Origin: Dawidia cretensis
GTDB lineage: Bacteria > Bacteroidota > Bacteroidia > Cytophagales > Cyclobacteriaceae
Length of the DNA stretch: 64,000 nucleotides
NCBI RefSeq assembly: GCF_018598175.1
Contig: NZ_JAHESE010000029.1
Coordinates: forward strand, 41,638 to 105,637
Direction of reading: 5' to 3'
The translations under genes were made by a program, and so were the position numbers. The notes under the pieces are model-generated. The model did not search any database, had not been told where the DNA came from, and saw only the letters and a list, made by a program, of their open reading frames with translations. Below are positions 25,979 to 34,991 of this stretch, piece by piece. Numbering within the stretch: position 1 is the stretch's first letter; every line of letters starts with the position of its first letter.

Positions 25979-27120
25979 GTGTGAGTGCGGGAGCGAACGA
26001 AAAAATAGCGCTACGCGCAGTGTGGTCGATCGCCGATACCATTGTGTCTCCGCTTGGGTATACTACAGCGGAGAACTATACCCTGCTGCGGCAGGGAGTA
26101 TCCGGCGTGAGCTTACAGGAGGCGGGTATGTGGTGGGACGAAGCGGTGTATGCCGCGGCTGTCAAATCGCTGCCGGCGGCCAACGGCCAGAGTCGCTTCG
26201 AGCGCATGAGCTTGCTGGCCTTGCGCCAGACGCTGGCGGACAAAGCACTGCCGTCCGAAAAAACAATATTTATACTCTCGACCACCAAAGGCAACATCGA
26301 CCAGCTGGGGCAGGAGCTGCCGCGGCTGCCCTTGCATGAAACGGCCACGTACCTGGCGCACGCCGTTGGCCTGCAACATTCACTGGTTGTATCCAACGCG
26401 TGTATCTCGGGTGTACTGGCACTGATCGTCGCGAAGCGGTATTTGGAGACCGGCGCGTACGACCATGCCGTTGTTTTAGGCGCGGATGTACTGAGCCGTT
26501 TTGTGGTGTCGGGCTTTCGCAGTTTGCACGCCCTGAGCGCAGGCCCTTGCCGGCCGTTCGATGCGCACCGCACGGGCATCAACCTGGGCGAGGCTGCGGC
26601 GGTCATGGTATTGACAACAGACCCCCGCCTGGCGACAGGGGAGCGGGTTCGACTGCGGGGCGCCGGCGTGAGCAACGATGCCAACCACATTTCGGGACCG
26701 TCGCGTACAGGGCAGGAGTTGGCGCAGGCCATCGGACAGGCGCTGCAAGCGTCTACCCTGACACCCGGCGATATCGACGCCGTGTATGCGCATGGTACGG
26801 CGACCGTCTATAACGACGAAATGGAAGCGAAGGCCTTTGATCTGGCGGGCCTCGCGGCGATGCCGGTCAACAGTCTCAAAGGATATTACGGCCACACGCT
26901 CGGGGCGGCGGGCGTACTGGAAACAATCGTGGCGGCGCAAAGCCTGCATCACGGCGAGATGCTGCCAACCTTCGGCTTCGCGACGCTGGGTGTATCGCGA
27001 CCTCTCCAAGTCAGCGCGACGCTAAAGCCCCTATCAGGCAAACGCATTCTCAAGACAGCTTCCGGCTTCGGCGGCTGCAATGCGGCCCTTGTACTAGAAA
27101 AAGAAACCAACCCATCATGA
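25975..27120 (+). CDS. Beta-ketoacyl synthase (pigment KS 2)
   Basis: 381-aa ketosynthase; triad intact with Cys143 (VSNACISGV), His273 (YAHGTATVYND) and His307 (GYYGHTLGAAG). Shorter N-terminus than FabF. The first codons (GTGAGTGTGAGTGCGGGAGC) are themselves a GTGAG-type repeat, so the true start may differ by a few codons. A likely elongating synthase of the polyene. It overlaps the methyltransferase by an ATGA. Confidence 0.88.
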   Translation: MSVSAGANEKIALRAVWSIADTIVSPLGYTTAENYTLLRQGVSGVSLQEAGMWWDEAVYAAAVKSLPAANGQSRFERMSLLALRQTLADKALPSEKTIFILSTTKGNIDQLGQELPRLPLHETATYLAHAVGLQHSLVVSNACISGVLALIVAKRYLETGAYDHAVVLGADVLSRFVVSGFRSLHALSAGPCRPFDAHRTGINLGEAAAVMVLTTDPRLATGERVRLRGAGVSNDANHISGPSRTGQELAQAIGQALQASTLTPGDIDAVYAHGTATVYNDEMEAKAFDLAGLAAMPVNSLKGYYGHTLGAAGVLETIVAAQSLHHGEMLPTFGFATLGVSRPLQVSATLKPLSGKRILKTASGFGGCNAALVLEKETNPS

Positions 27121-28181
27121 ATTTTTTTGAGACCGACAAGCTCACGGCGTTGCAAGCCATCGAGAAGGCCCAGTGGATCGCTTTTGCGCCCGTTGTATTT
27201 CAGGCCACGCGCGTGCTGCGCGACAGCGGAATACTACAGGCCATTGAGGACAGTCCCGACGGCATGACCCAGGACGAGGTGGTGGCCCGCGTGCAACTGC
27301 CGGTATATGGCGTGCGCGTGCTGCTGGAAGCTGGCCTGGGCATTGGATTGGTAACGTTTCGCGACGACCGCTACCGCACGACCAAAACAACGTCGTTTAT
27401 CCTGCACGATACGCTGACGCGCGTCAACATGGACTTCACACACGACGTGTGCTATAACGCCATGTTTTTTCTGGAAGAAAGCATCCGCGAGCAAAAGCCT
27501 GTCGGACTAAAAGTATTGGGTGAATGGTCAACGATCTACGAGGGCCTGTCCAAGCTGCCGGGGCAGGCGAAGAAAAGCTGGTTTGCCTTCGATCACTTTT
27601 ACTCGGACTTTGCATTTCCCGAAGTACAGGCTACGGTATTCCAGCATCAGCCCAAAACGCTGCTCGACATCGGCGGTAATACGGGCAAGTGGGCCACGGC
27701 GTGTTTTGAATACGATCCCAACGTCACGGTCACGATCATGGACCTGCCCGGGCAGGTAGAGATGGCACGTGCAAACATCGCGGCCAAAGGCTTTGCCGAT
27801 CGTGTGCGGTTTCAGGAGGCGAATATTCTCGATGAGCAACAGCAGATAGCAGGACAGTTCGATGTGATCTGGATGAGTCAGTTTCTCGACTGTTTTTCGG
27901 AAGACCAGATCCGGTCGATCCTGCGCCGCTGCAGACTGGCATTGTCGCCGACGGGCAAGGTATTTATTCTCGAGCCATTCTGGAACAACCAGCGCTTTCA
28001 GGCGTCGGCGTTCTCGCTGCAGCAAACGTCGCTTTATTTTACGGCCATTGCCAACGGCAACAGCCAGATGTATCACTCCGGTATATTTACCCGCTGTATA
28101 GAAGACGCCGGATTTCGTGTTACGACCCACGAGAACCTGATCGGTGTAAGCCATACGCTGCTTACCTGCGAGGCTGTATAA
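27117..28181 (+). CDS. SAM-dependent methyltransferase (O-methyltransferase-like)
   Basis: 354 residues with an N-terminal winged-helix-like dimerisation region (~1-100) and a class I Rossmann domain: SAM motif LLDIGGNTGKWA, then VTIMDLPGQVEMA and the later FDVIWMSQFLDCF. The layout matches plant-type O-methyltransferases found in aryl polyene and flexirubin clusters, where the aryl ring is O- or C-methylated. Substrate inferred. Confidence 0.85.
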   Translation: MNFFETDKLTALQAIEKAQWIAFAPVVFQATRVLRDSGILQAIEDSPDGMTQDEVVARVQLPVYGVRVLLEAGLGIGLVTFRDDRYRTTKTTSFILHDTLTRVNMDFTHDVCYNAMFFLEESIREQKPVGLKVLGEWSTIYEGLSKLPGQAKKSWFAFDHFYSDFAFPEVQATVFQHQPKTLLDIGGNTGKWATACFEYDPNVTVTIMDLPGQVEMARANIAAKGFADRVRFQEANILDEQQQIAGQFDVIWMSQFLDCFSEDQIRSILRRCRLALSPTGKVFILEPFWNNQRFQASAFSLQQTSLYFTAIANGNSQMYHSGIFTRCIEDAGFRVTTHENLIGVSHTLLTCEAV

Positions 28182-28200
28182 ATAGTTTTTTTTGATCGTC

Positions 28201-29451
28201 ATGAATACAGAGCAAATTGATGTATTAGTCATTGGCGCCGGCCCGGCGGGGAGTATCGCTGCGGCCATGGTGCAGAAGGCGGGCCTTTCGGTGCGCGTAG
28301 TGGAACGAGAGAAGTTTCCACGGTTTGTGATCGGCGAAAGCCTGCTGCCGCGCTGCATGGAAGTATTGGAAGATGCCGGACTGCTGGACGCCGTCAAGGC
28401 AAAGAACTTTCAACAGAAGTTTGGCGCCAAGTTTATGCGTGGCGAGGACATCTTCGACTTTAACTTTACCGAACAATTTACCCAGGGCTGGACCTGGACC
28501 TGGCAGGTACCGCGCGCAGACTTCGATCAGACGCTGATCGCAGAAGTGCAACGCCGCGGTGTCCCCGTATCGTTTGAGACTACCGTTACGGGCATTACCT
28601 TCCGCGACGACGAAAGCAGCGTGACGACGGTGACCCATGCCGACGGTTCCACCGAACAACTCTCCGCCCGCTTTGTGATTGACGCCAGCGGCTACGGCCG
28701 CGTCATTCCCCGGTTGTTTAACCTCGACAAACCGTCGTCCCTCGATCCACGCAAAGCGGTCTTCGCGCATGTACACGATATACACCGCCACGAGTTCGAC
28801 GAGCCCAACCGCATCGTCGTGGTGATGTATGCACCGGGCGTATGGGTGTGGATCATACCCGTGTCGCCCACGGTTACGTCGATGGGCTTTGTCGGCAGCT
28901 TTGATTTCTTTCATTCCACTCCGGGTGATCTGGCTACCCAATATAAAACGTTGATCCAGGCACATCCCTATTTGCAGAAACGCTTTGGCGATGCTCCCTG
29001 GGTGTTTGAGCCGCGTAAGCTCGAGGCCTGGTCAGGCACGACCACGTCGTTCTTCGGCAAGGGGTATGTATTGACCGGCAATGTCACGGAGTTCCTCGAC
29101 CCCATCTTTTCGTCGGGTGTGATGTTCGCAACGGTGTCCAGTCATCGCGCGGCGACACTCGCCGTTCGCAAGCTGAAAGGCGAAGCGGTAGACTGGGAGA
29201 AAGAGTACACGGGCGTGTTGCAGCAAGGCGTCGATACATTCCGTACGTATGTCATGGCGTGGTACGACGGCACGCTGGAGAAGATATTTTTCTCGAAGAA
29301 TCCCGATCCGCGCATCAAAGCTCAGATCTGCTCCGTGCTGGCCGGATACGTGTGGGATGAGGAGAATCCCTTTGTACGCGATCACCGCGGTTCGCTGGAG
29401 CGGCTCGCGAAGCTGATCGATCTGCAACAAAGGCTTATGTCGCTTAACTAA
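28201..29451 (+). CDS. FAD-dependent halogenase-like oxidoreductase
   Basis: 416 residues. The FAD-binding GAGPAGSIAA is at the N-terminus and the flavin-halogenase signature WxWxIP appears as WVWIIP (in GVWVWIIPVSP). Some flexirubins are chlorinated on the aryl ring, so this is a good candidate for that step; the same superfamily also includes non-halogenating monooxygenases and geranylgeranyl reductases. ATG at 28201 preferred over a TTG 9 bp upstream. Confidence 0.78.
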   Translation: MNTEQIDVLVIGAGPAGSIAAAMVQKAGLSVRVVEREKFPRFVIGESLLPRCMEVLEDAGLLDAVKAKNFQQKFGAKFMRGEDIFDFNFTEQFTQGWTWTWQVPRADFDQTLIAEVQRRGVPVSFETTVTGITFRDDESSVTTVTHADGSTEQLSARFVIDASGYGRVIPRLFNLDKPSSLDPRKAVFAHVHDIHRHEFDEPNRIVVVMYAPGVWVWIIPVSPTVTSMGFVGSFDFFHSTPGDLATQYKTLIQAHPYLQKRFGDAPWVFEPRKLEAWSGTTTSFFGKGYVLTGNVTEFLDPIFSSGVMFATVSSHRAATLAVRKLKGEAVDWEKEYTGVLQQGVDTFRTYVMAWYDGTLEKIFFSKNPDPRIKAQICSVLAGYVWDEENPFVRDHRGSLERLAKLIDLQQRLMSLN

Positions 29452-29454
29452 CGT

Positions 29455-30072
29455 ATGGCTTTCATCACCGCCACGGCCAGCATACGGGCGCAGACCCTGA
29501 CACGCAACGGCACTATACAGTACCAGGATGCGTCGCTGGCGTTGCCGGAGTTTTTACTCCAGGCCTATGCGGCCTTAAAAAGCGACTACCCGAAGTTTTA
29601 CAAAATGGACCCGCTGTCAAAGCTTGGATTCCTGGCGGCAGAAGTGTTGCTGGCGGATAAGCCACTGGCAGCGTATCCCCCCGACGCTGTGTCGCTGGTG
29701 TTGTCCAACGCGCATGCGAGCCTCGCCACCGATGCCCAGTACCAGGCGGCCAGCCGTGCGGTGCCCAGTCCGGCGTTATTTGTATACACGCTGCCCAACA
29801 TCGTGGCGGGCGAGCTGTGCATCCGGCATGGCCTGAAAGGCGAGAATGCGTTCTTTGTGACGCCGGCGTTTGACGCCGCGCAGGTGGCGGGTTATGTCGA
29901 CCTGGTGCTGGCACAACCGGGCGCGCAGGCATGTGTGGCCGGTTGGGTAGAGGTCATGGGCGAGCACCACGATGTTTTCTTATATTTGGCGGAACATTCG
30001 CGCCGGGGCCTTGCCCGGGCGCATACAGCGGAGCAATTAAACACCCTTTATACAGGACTATGGAACAATTGA
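29455..30072 (+). CDS. Short ketosynthase-like protein (chain-length-factor ApeC type)
   Basis: 205 residues resembling only the N-terminal half of a ketosynthase (SLVLSNAHASLATDAQYQ, then PSPALFVYTLPNIVAGELCI and GENAFF). No Cys-His-His triad is possible at this length. The pattern fits the Ketoacyl-synt_2 family (PF13723), to which the ApeC chain-length factor of aryl polyene synthase belongs. It probably pairs with a catalytic KS. Overlaps ACP 2 by 13 bp. Confidence 0.75.
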   Translation: MAFITATASIRAQTLTRNGTIQYQDASLALPEFLLQAYAALKSDYPKFYKMDPLSKLGFLAAEVLLADKPLAAYPPDAVSLVLSNAHASLATDAQYQAASRAVPSPALFVYTLPNIVAGELCIRHGLKGENAFFVTPAFDAAQVAGYVDLVLAQPGAQACVAGWVEVMGEHHDVFLYLAEHSRRGLARAHTAEQLNTLYTGLWNN

Positions 30073-30317
30073 TGGCCGATCTGAAGAGACAGATCATTGA
30101 AGCGTTGAACCTGAAGCATCTGACGCCGGCAGAGATTGGCGACGATCAGCCGCTGTTCGGCGAGGGCCTGGGGTTGGACTCTATTGACGCGCTCGAGCTG
30201 ATCGTGTTGCTGCAGCAGCAATACAAAGTGAAGATTGACAATCCGCAGGACGGTCCCAAGATCTTTCGCTCGGTGCGTACCATCGCCGAATTTATTACGG
30301 CCAACAAACCGGCGTAG
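30060..30317 (+). CDS. Acyl carrier protein 2 of the pigment cluster
   Basis: 85 aa from the ATG at 30060. The carrier site is LGLDSIDALEL. It is more like the ACPs of aryl polyene systems (ApeE/ApeF) than primary AcpP, with LFGEGLGLDS ahead of the Ser. An ORF start 43 codons upstream lies inside the previous gene and is not used. Confidence 0.92.
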   Translation: MEQLMADLKRQIIEALNLKHLTPAEIGDDQPLFGEGLGLDSIDALELIVLLQQQYKVKIDNPQDGPKIFRSVRTIAEFITANKPA

Positions 30318-30320
30318 CCC

Positions 30321-31553
30321 ATGGTACAGGGCCAGCAGGTGTACGTGGCGGGCGTAGGGGTGATCTCGGCAATCGGGCACACCACCGGCGAGACGCTGCG
30401 CGCACTGCAACAAGGCACTTCCGGCATCGGCCCCCTGACGTTATTCTCTTCCCTTTACCAGGACGTATTGCCCGTCGGCGAAGTGTCGCTTTCGAATGAA
30501 GCGCTCGCAGAGCGCCTCAATCTTCGCTCTCACGCTCACACTCACACTGTTTCCCCCCCGCGTACGGCCTTGTTGGGCATGGCTGCGGCACGGCAAGCGG
30601 TAGACCACGCGGGAATCGATCTGGCTGCCTGGCGGTGTGGATTGATCTCGGCCACGACCGTCGGCGGCATGGACCGCACGGAGCGCTTTTTTCCTGCCTT
30701 TTTAGAAAATGCCAACGCCGGTCATTTGCGCGACGTGGTGCACCACGCCTGTGGCGACATCACGGAGCTGATGGCGGAGGATCTGCAGATCGGCAACTTT
30801 ATCTCCACCATCAATACCGCGTGCTCGTCCTCCGTCAACGCCATCATGTATGGCGCGCGGCTGCTGGCGCAGGGCATGCTGGATGTCGTGGTGGCCGGCG
30901 GCGCGGATGCGCTGACTAAATTTACCCTGAACGGTTTTAACAGTCTCAAGATCTTAGACACGGCACCCTGTCGCCCCTTCGATGCAAGTCGCAACGGTCT
31001 CAACCTGGGTGAGGGCGCGGGCTACGTCGTACTCGTCGGCGAGCGTGTACGCCGGCAGTTGCAGCGGCCCGTGCTGGCCACAGTGGCGGGCTTTGGCAAC
31101 ACCAACGATGCGTATCATCAAACTGCCTCTTCGCCCGAGGGACGCGGCTCGTATGCGGCCATGACCGAAGCCCTTACTATGGCCGGGCTGTCGGTGGAAG
31201 CGATTGACTATATCAACCTGCATGGTACCGGTACGGTCAACAACGATCTTTCGGAAAGTACCGCCATTCAGCGTTTATTCGGCGACCATGTGCCTGCCGT
31301 AAGCTCGACCAAGGCTTTTACCGGGCACACGTTGGGCGCGAGTGGCGGCATCGAAGCCGTGTTCTCGGTATTGGCGCTGACCGAACAATGTATATTTCCC
31401 AACCTGCGCTTTGAGCAGACCATGCCCGAAACGGGTATAACACCGCAGCGCACGTTTGCCCCTGCAGCGGTGCGTCACGTCATGAGCAACTCGTTTGGCT
31501 TTGGCGGCAACTGTTCTTCCATCATCTTTTCCACTTCACCCGACCGCGTATGA
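30321..31553 (+). CDS. Beta-ketoacyl synthase (pigment KS 3)
   Basis: 410-aa FabF/ApeO-like ketosynthase with Cys168 (NTACSSSVNA), His301 (NLHGTGTVNND) and His336 (TGHTLGASGG). Residues ~69-76 (RSHAHTHT) are encoded by an inverted GTGAG-type repeat, a stretch not expected in ketosynthases and probably an insertion in a surface loop. Ends in ATGA overlap with the next KS-like gene. Confidence 0.92.
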   Translation: MVQGQQVYVAGVGVISAIGHTTGETLRALQQGTSGIGPLTLFSSLYQDVLPVGEVSLSNEALAERLNLRSHAHTHTVSPPRTALLGMAAARQAVDHAGIDLAAWRCGLISATTVGGMDRTERFFPAFLENANAGHLRDVVHHACGDITELMAEDLQIGNFISTINTACSSSVNAIMYGARLLAQGMLDVVVAGGADALTKFTLNGFNSLKILDTAPCRPFDASRNGLNLGEGAGYVVLVGERVRRQLQRPVLATVAGFGNTNDAYHQTASSPEGRGSYAAMTEALTMAGLSVEAIDYINLHGTGTVNNDLSESTAIQRLFGDHVPAVSSTKAFTGHTLGASGGIEAVFSVLALTEQCIFPNLRFEQTMPETGITPQRTFAPAAVRHVMSNSFGFGGNCSSIIFSTSPDRV

Positions 31554-32626
31554 CGACAACCGGAAACAACACCCCGCGCGTCTACATCCGCGGCATGGGC
31601 TCGATCGCTCCCTGGCGCTCCGCAGACGATCTGGCGACGGCACCGGCCGGCGCGCGTCTTGTTTGCCAGGAGCCAGTATACGAGGAGTGGATCGACCCGC
31701 GGCAGTTGCGCCGCATGAGCCGCATTATTCGTCTCGGCGTTACGGCGGGCATGATGGCCTTGCGCGAAGCGCAGGTGCCTATGCCGGGCGGTATTGTCAT
31801 GGGTACCGGCTATGGCTGCATGGAAGATACCGGCAGCTTTATGACCAAGATGGTGACGCTTCGCGAAGAGGCGCTGAACCCCACGCCGTTCATTCAATCG
31901 ACCCATAACACCATTGGCTCGCAGCTCGCCTTGTTGCTCGGCTGCCAGGCCTATAATCAAACCTTTACACAAGGTGCATTCTCGTTCGAGCATGCGCTGC
32001 TCGATGCGGTGCTGCACGTAAAGGAAGACCCTTCCCGCACGCTGCTGGCCGGTGGCGTCGATGAGGTCACCGACGTCAGTCACGCTCTTTGGAAACGTTT
32101 TGGCGTATTCCGTGAAGACGGCGTGCGCAGCCTGAGGATGTTCAAAGAAGGAGGTGGTGTGCTGCACGGCGAAGGAGCTGCGTGTTTTCTGTTGGCCGGC
32201 GTACCGTCGGCAACGGACGTGGCCACTGTAGAGGGTATAGAAACATTCTATAAACCGTCGCAGGTGGTATTGCAGCGTCGCGTAGAACAATTTCTCGCGT
32301 CTGCCGGTATCACGGCGACGGATGTAGATGTCGTGCTGGCCGGTGCCGGTGGCGCGTCGCAAGATGATGCTTTGCTGGCAGAGCTTTGCCGTACATCGTT
32401 TGGCGGCAGCTCGCGCGGTTTTTATAAACACCTGTGTGGTGAGTACCCGGTAGCCACAGCGTTCGCGTGTTGGCTGGGAGCCGACATACTTCGCGCAGGC
32501 CGTGTGCCGGAAGGTGTGTTACAGGTAGATGCCGGGCGCACCCCGCGGTACGTGCTGGTGTTTAACCAGTATTTTGGTACGCATTATAGCCTTGTATTAC
32601 TCCGGTCATGCCGCGCTACCGCATAG
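31550..32626 (+). CDS. Catalytically degenerate ketosynthase-like protein
   Basis: 358 residues align end to end with KS 3, but all three catalytic positions have changed: Gly142 for Cys (TFTQGAFSFEHA), Ala264 for the first His (VLAGAGG) and Glu298 for the second (LCGEYPVATA). By analogy with chain-length factors it may form a heterodimer with KS 3 and shape the polyene length. The alignment is by eye. It overlaps its neighbours by 4 and 19 bp, so it is translated with them. Confidence 0.8.
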   Translation: MTTTGNNTPRVYIRGMGSIAPWRSADDLATAPAGARLVCQEPVYEEWIDPRQLRRMSRIIRLGVTAGMMALREAQVPMPGGIVMGTGYGCMEDTGSFMTKMVTLREEALNPTPFIQSTHNTIGSQLALLLGCQAYNQTFTQGAFSFEHALLDAVLHVKEDPSRTLLAGGVDEVTDVSHALWKRFGVFREDGVRSLRMFKEGGGVLHGEGAACFLLAGVPSATDVATVEGIETFYKPSQVVLQRRVEQFLASAGITATDVDVVLAGAGGASQDDALLAELCRTSFGGSSRGFYKHLCGEYPVATAFACWLGADILRAGRVPEGVLQVDAGRTPRYVLVFNQYFGTHYSLVLLRSCRATA

Positions 32627-33378
32627 TTGATCTGCTCGCTGTTTTGATCCTGCTGGGGCTGGCGCTGTTGGCTATACAACAGCCGGTATCGATTTGGTGG
32701 TATGTGTTGGTCGTGGTGGTATATTTATCGGTCAGCTCCCTGGGCGCCACGGTGCTGTCGCTGCAATACTTTGTGCCGGTTCGTTCGCGCGGTGTCCGCA
32801 CCGATGCTATTGCGCTGACGTTTGACGATGGCCCCATTCCGGATAAGACTGAGAAGATCCTGGCGTTGTTAGCAGCGCGAGGCATACCCGCTGCGTTCTT
32901 TTGCATTGGCCACCGCGCGGCGGCTAGCCCCCAGTTGGTGAATGCTATCCACGCCGGCGGGCATTTGCTGGGCAATCACAGTTACTGGCATAGCAAGACC
33001 TTTGACCTACAAACTGCAGGTGCCGTCGCTACCGAGCTGCAGCAGACAGACGCAGCCCTGGCGACCATTCTCGGGCGCAAACCCCGGTTCTTCCGGCCGC
33101 CGTACGGTGTAACGAACCCGATGGTGGCCCGGGCCGTGCGGCGCGGCAACTATACTGTGATAGGATGGAGCGTGCGGTCGTTTGATACGGTTATAAAGGA
33201 CCGCGACAAGTTGTTCCAGCGCATCACGCGCTCGTTGAAAGGCGGCGACATTGTGTTGTTTCATGATTACAGCGACAGCATGCTGGACGTGCTGCCGGCG
33301 TTCCTGGACCACGTGGCCAAACTTGGTTTGAAAGTTGTACGGGTAGATGAATTACTGCAAGAAAAAGCCTATGAATAA
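32608..33378 (+). CDS. Polysaccharide deacetylase (NodB domain) in pigment cluster
   Basis: 256 residues with two N-terminal hydrophobic segments (~6-24, ~30-50) and a NodB domain: TFDDGP (catalytic Asp and metal Asp), HSYWH (metal His pair in GNHSYWHSKTF), FRPPYG and LFHDY. These enzymes de-N-acetylate sugars. What it acts on within a pigment operon is unknown, but homologues recur in Bacteroidota flexirubin clusters. It overlaps neighbouring genes on both sides. Confidence 0.88.
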   Translation: MPRYRIVDLLAVLILLGLALLAIQQPVSIWWYVLVVVVYLSVSSLGATVLSLQYFVPVRSRGVRTDAIALTFDDGPIPDKTEKILALLAARGIPAAFFCIGHRAAASPQLVNAIHAGGHLLGNHSYWHSKTFDLQTAGAVATELQQTDAALATILGRKPRFFRPPYGVTNPMVARAVRRGNYTVIGWSVRSFDTVIKDRDKLFQRITRSLKGGDIVLFHDYSDSMLDVLPAFLDHVAKLGLKVVRVDELLQEKAYE

Positions 33379-34021
33379 CAATCGAAAGTTTGGCGTACTG
33401 GTCTGGATATGTTTTGTCCTGATCGCCGGTACTGCGCAAGCGCAACAATATGCCGGTTATAAGCCCGTGACAGACCTGCCCGCGTTTAAGCAGCGGTTTG
33501 CTACTGAGTCGCAGAAGGTGCAGACTATTACGGCCGACTTCACGCAGGAAAAAGTTCTGACCGCACTGACGGAGAAGATCACCTCGTATGGCAAGTTCTG
33601 GTTTAAACGCAGCAACCGCGTGCGCATCGACTATACCAAGCCGTTTACGTACCGCATGGTGATGAACGGCGACAAGATGCTGGTACGCGACGAGCAAAAG
33701 GAGAACCGCATCAACGTGCGCTCCAATAAGCTCTTCCAGCAAGTGAACCGCATTATGATCGACTGTGTGCAGGGTACCATCCTTGATAGCAAAGATTTTA
33801 CCTCGCGTGTTTTTGAGAGCGACAAACAATACCTGCTGGAAATGACGCCGGCCGGCAAGTCACTCAAAGAGTTTTTTAAGACCATTGTGCTGGTGGTAGA
33901 CAAGAAGGACTATTCGGTCAGGTCCATTGAAATGAACGAGCCTGCGGGTGATGTGACCACGATTACGTTCACCAACAAAATGCTTAACGCTGCTGTGGCC
34001 GATGAGGTATTTGCGTTATAG
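33371..34021 (+). CDS. LolA-like outer-membrane lipoprotein carrier
   Basis: ATG at 33371 opens a signal peptide (NRKFGVLVWICFVLIAGTAQ). The mature ~190 residues match LolA-type carriers in pattern: QTITADFTQEKVLTALTEK, then YGKFWFKRSNRVRIDYTKPF. LolA shuttles lipidated molecules across the periplasm. The aryl polyene cluster homologue (ApeL) is thought to move the pigment lipid, working with the MMPL exporter encoded at 36197. Confidence 0.85.
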   Translation: MNNNRKFGVLVWICFVLIAGTAQAQQYAGYKPVTDLPAFKQRFATESQKVQTITADFTQEKVLTALTEKITSYGKFWFKRSNRVRIDYTKPFTYRMVMNGDKMLVRDEQKENRINVRSNKLFQQVNRIMIDCVQGTILDSKDFTSRVFESDKQYLLEMTPAGKSLKEFFKTIVLVVDKKDYSVRSIEMNEPAGDVTTITFTNKMLNAAVADEVFAL

Positions 34022-34622
34022 TCTGCTGCTGTTACTGGGGGGCTGTGCCTCGGCCTACGAGGGACTGACGTCCGTCACCGTCGATCCGGCATGCGCGACG
34101 CGCCTGGCACCGCAGGGGTTGGGTACTGCATGGTATACTACGGCGGTGGATGTTTATGGCAAACACATCAGCGGGCTGCTCCTGGTCAAGCAAATGTCCG
34201 ACTCTTCTACACGTATTGTTTTTACCAACGAAGCCGGTGTTACCTTCTTCGACTTTTCCTTTGCCGCCGACGGTAGTTTCACCGCCCGGCAGGTGATCCA
34301 GAAGCTTAACAAAAAGCCCGTGATCGAAACACTGCGCAAAGACTTTGCGCTAGTGCTGGGACTGCCGTTCCGGAACGGGGCGTGGCAAGCCTGGAAGGAG
34401 GGAGACGCGGTTTATTATGGCGTAGCCCAAAAAAAGGAAACCGCGTATTTTATAACCGCGCCGGATTGTGCTTCTTTGCGGAGGCTGGAAATCGGCTCGC
34501 GGCGTAAACGCAAGGTGACGATTGAACGGATAGGTAACAATGCCATGCTGCCTGATTCCATCCTCGTTCATCACCACACGTTTCCCATGACGATCGGCCT
34601 CCGGAAACTAGAACGCCCCTGA
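34002..34622 (+). CDS. Cluster lipoprotein (DUF3261-like)
   Basis: 206 residues with lipobox LLLLGGC; the Cys at ~15 would be lipidated. The central part (TARQVIQKLNKKPVIETLRK, LVLGLPF) resembles the small outer-membrane lipoproteins that accompany LolA and MMPL genes in aryl polyene clusters (DUF3261-like, by eye). It overlaps LolA by 20 bp and probably takes part in outer-membrane insertion of the pigment. Confidence 0.65.
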   Translation: MRYLRYSLLLLLGGCASAYEGLTSVTVDPACATRLAPQGLGTAWYTTAVDVYGKHISGLLLVKQMSDSSTRIVFTNEAGVTFFDFSFAADGSFTARQVIQKLNKKPVIETLRKDFALVLGLPFRNGAWQAWKEGDAVYYGVAQKKETAYFITAPDCASLRRLEIGSRRKRKVTIERIGNNAMLPDSILVHHHTFPMTIGLRKLERP

Positions 34623-34991
34623 ATGCTGCAGCATAATTTTTACCGCATTGTAACAAAGGACCTGACGCCGACTTCGGCGCGCGCGGTGATTACGCTCGAC
34701 GCGAGCCACCGTATTTTTGACGGGCACTTTCCGGGGCAGCCTGTCGTGCCGGGTGTATGCATGATGCAGATCGTGCGCGAGTTTGTGGAGCAAGGCGTCG
34801 GCGCGCCGCTGCAGATCACGACGGCCGATAACATGAAATTTCTCTCGATCCTGAATCCCACCGAGCATGGTGAAGTGGTGGTGACGGTATCCTATACCCT
34901 GACCGACGGTCTTTATATTGTTGACGGTAGCTTGTCGGCGGGCGCAGTCATCTTCTTTAAATTCAAAGGCACTTTATCCCCGGCCGCATGA
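34623..34991 (+). CDS. FabZ-like 3-hydroxyacyl-ACP dehydratase (ApeI-like)
   Basis: 122-aa hotdog protein with FabZ block FDGHFPGQPVVPGVCMMQ. The His of GHFPG is present; the usual Glu of the FabZ helix is replaced (MMQIV), as in ApeI-type dehydratases. Together with the 24480 protein it would dehydrate the 3-hydroxy intermediates and leave the double bonds conjugated. Directly adjacent to its neighbours (ATGA overlap with GT2). Confidence 0.87.
   Translation: MLQHNFYRIVTKDLTPTSARAVITLDASHRIFDGHFPGQPVVPGVCMMQIVREFVEQGVGAPLQITTADNMKFLSILNPTEHGEVVVTVSYTLTDGLYIVDGSLSAGAVIFFKFKGTLSPAA

Noticed and set aside
31475-32431. 318-codon minus-strand frame opposite the KS-like gene
   Set aside because: Antisense to a conserved ketosynthase-like protein; no recognisable domain.
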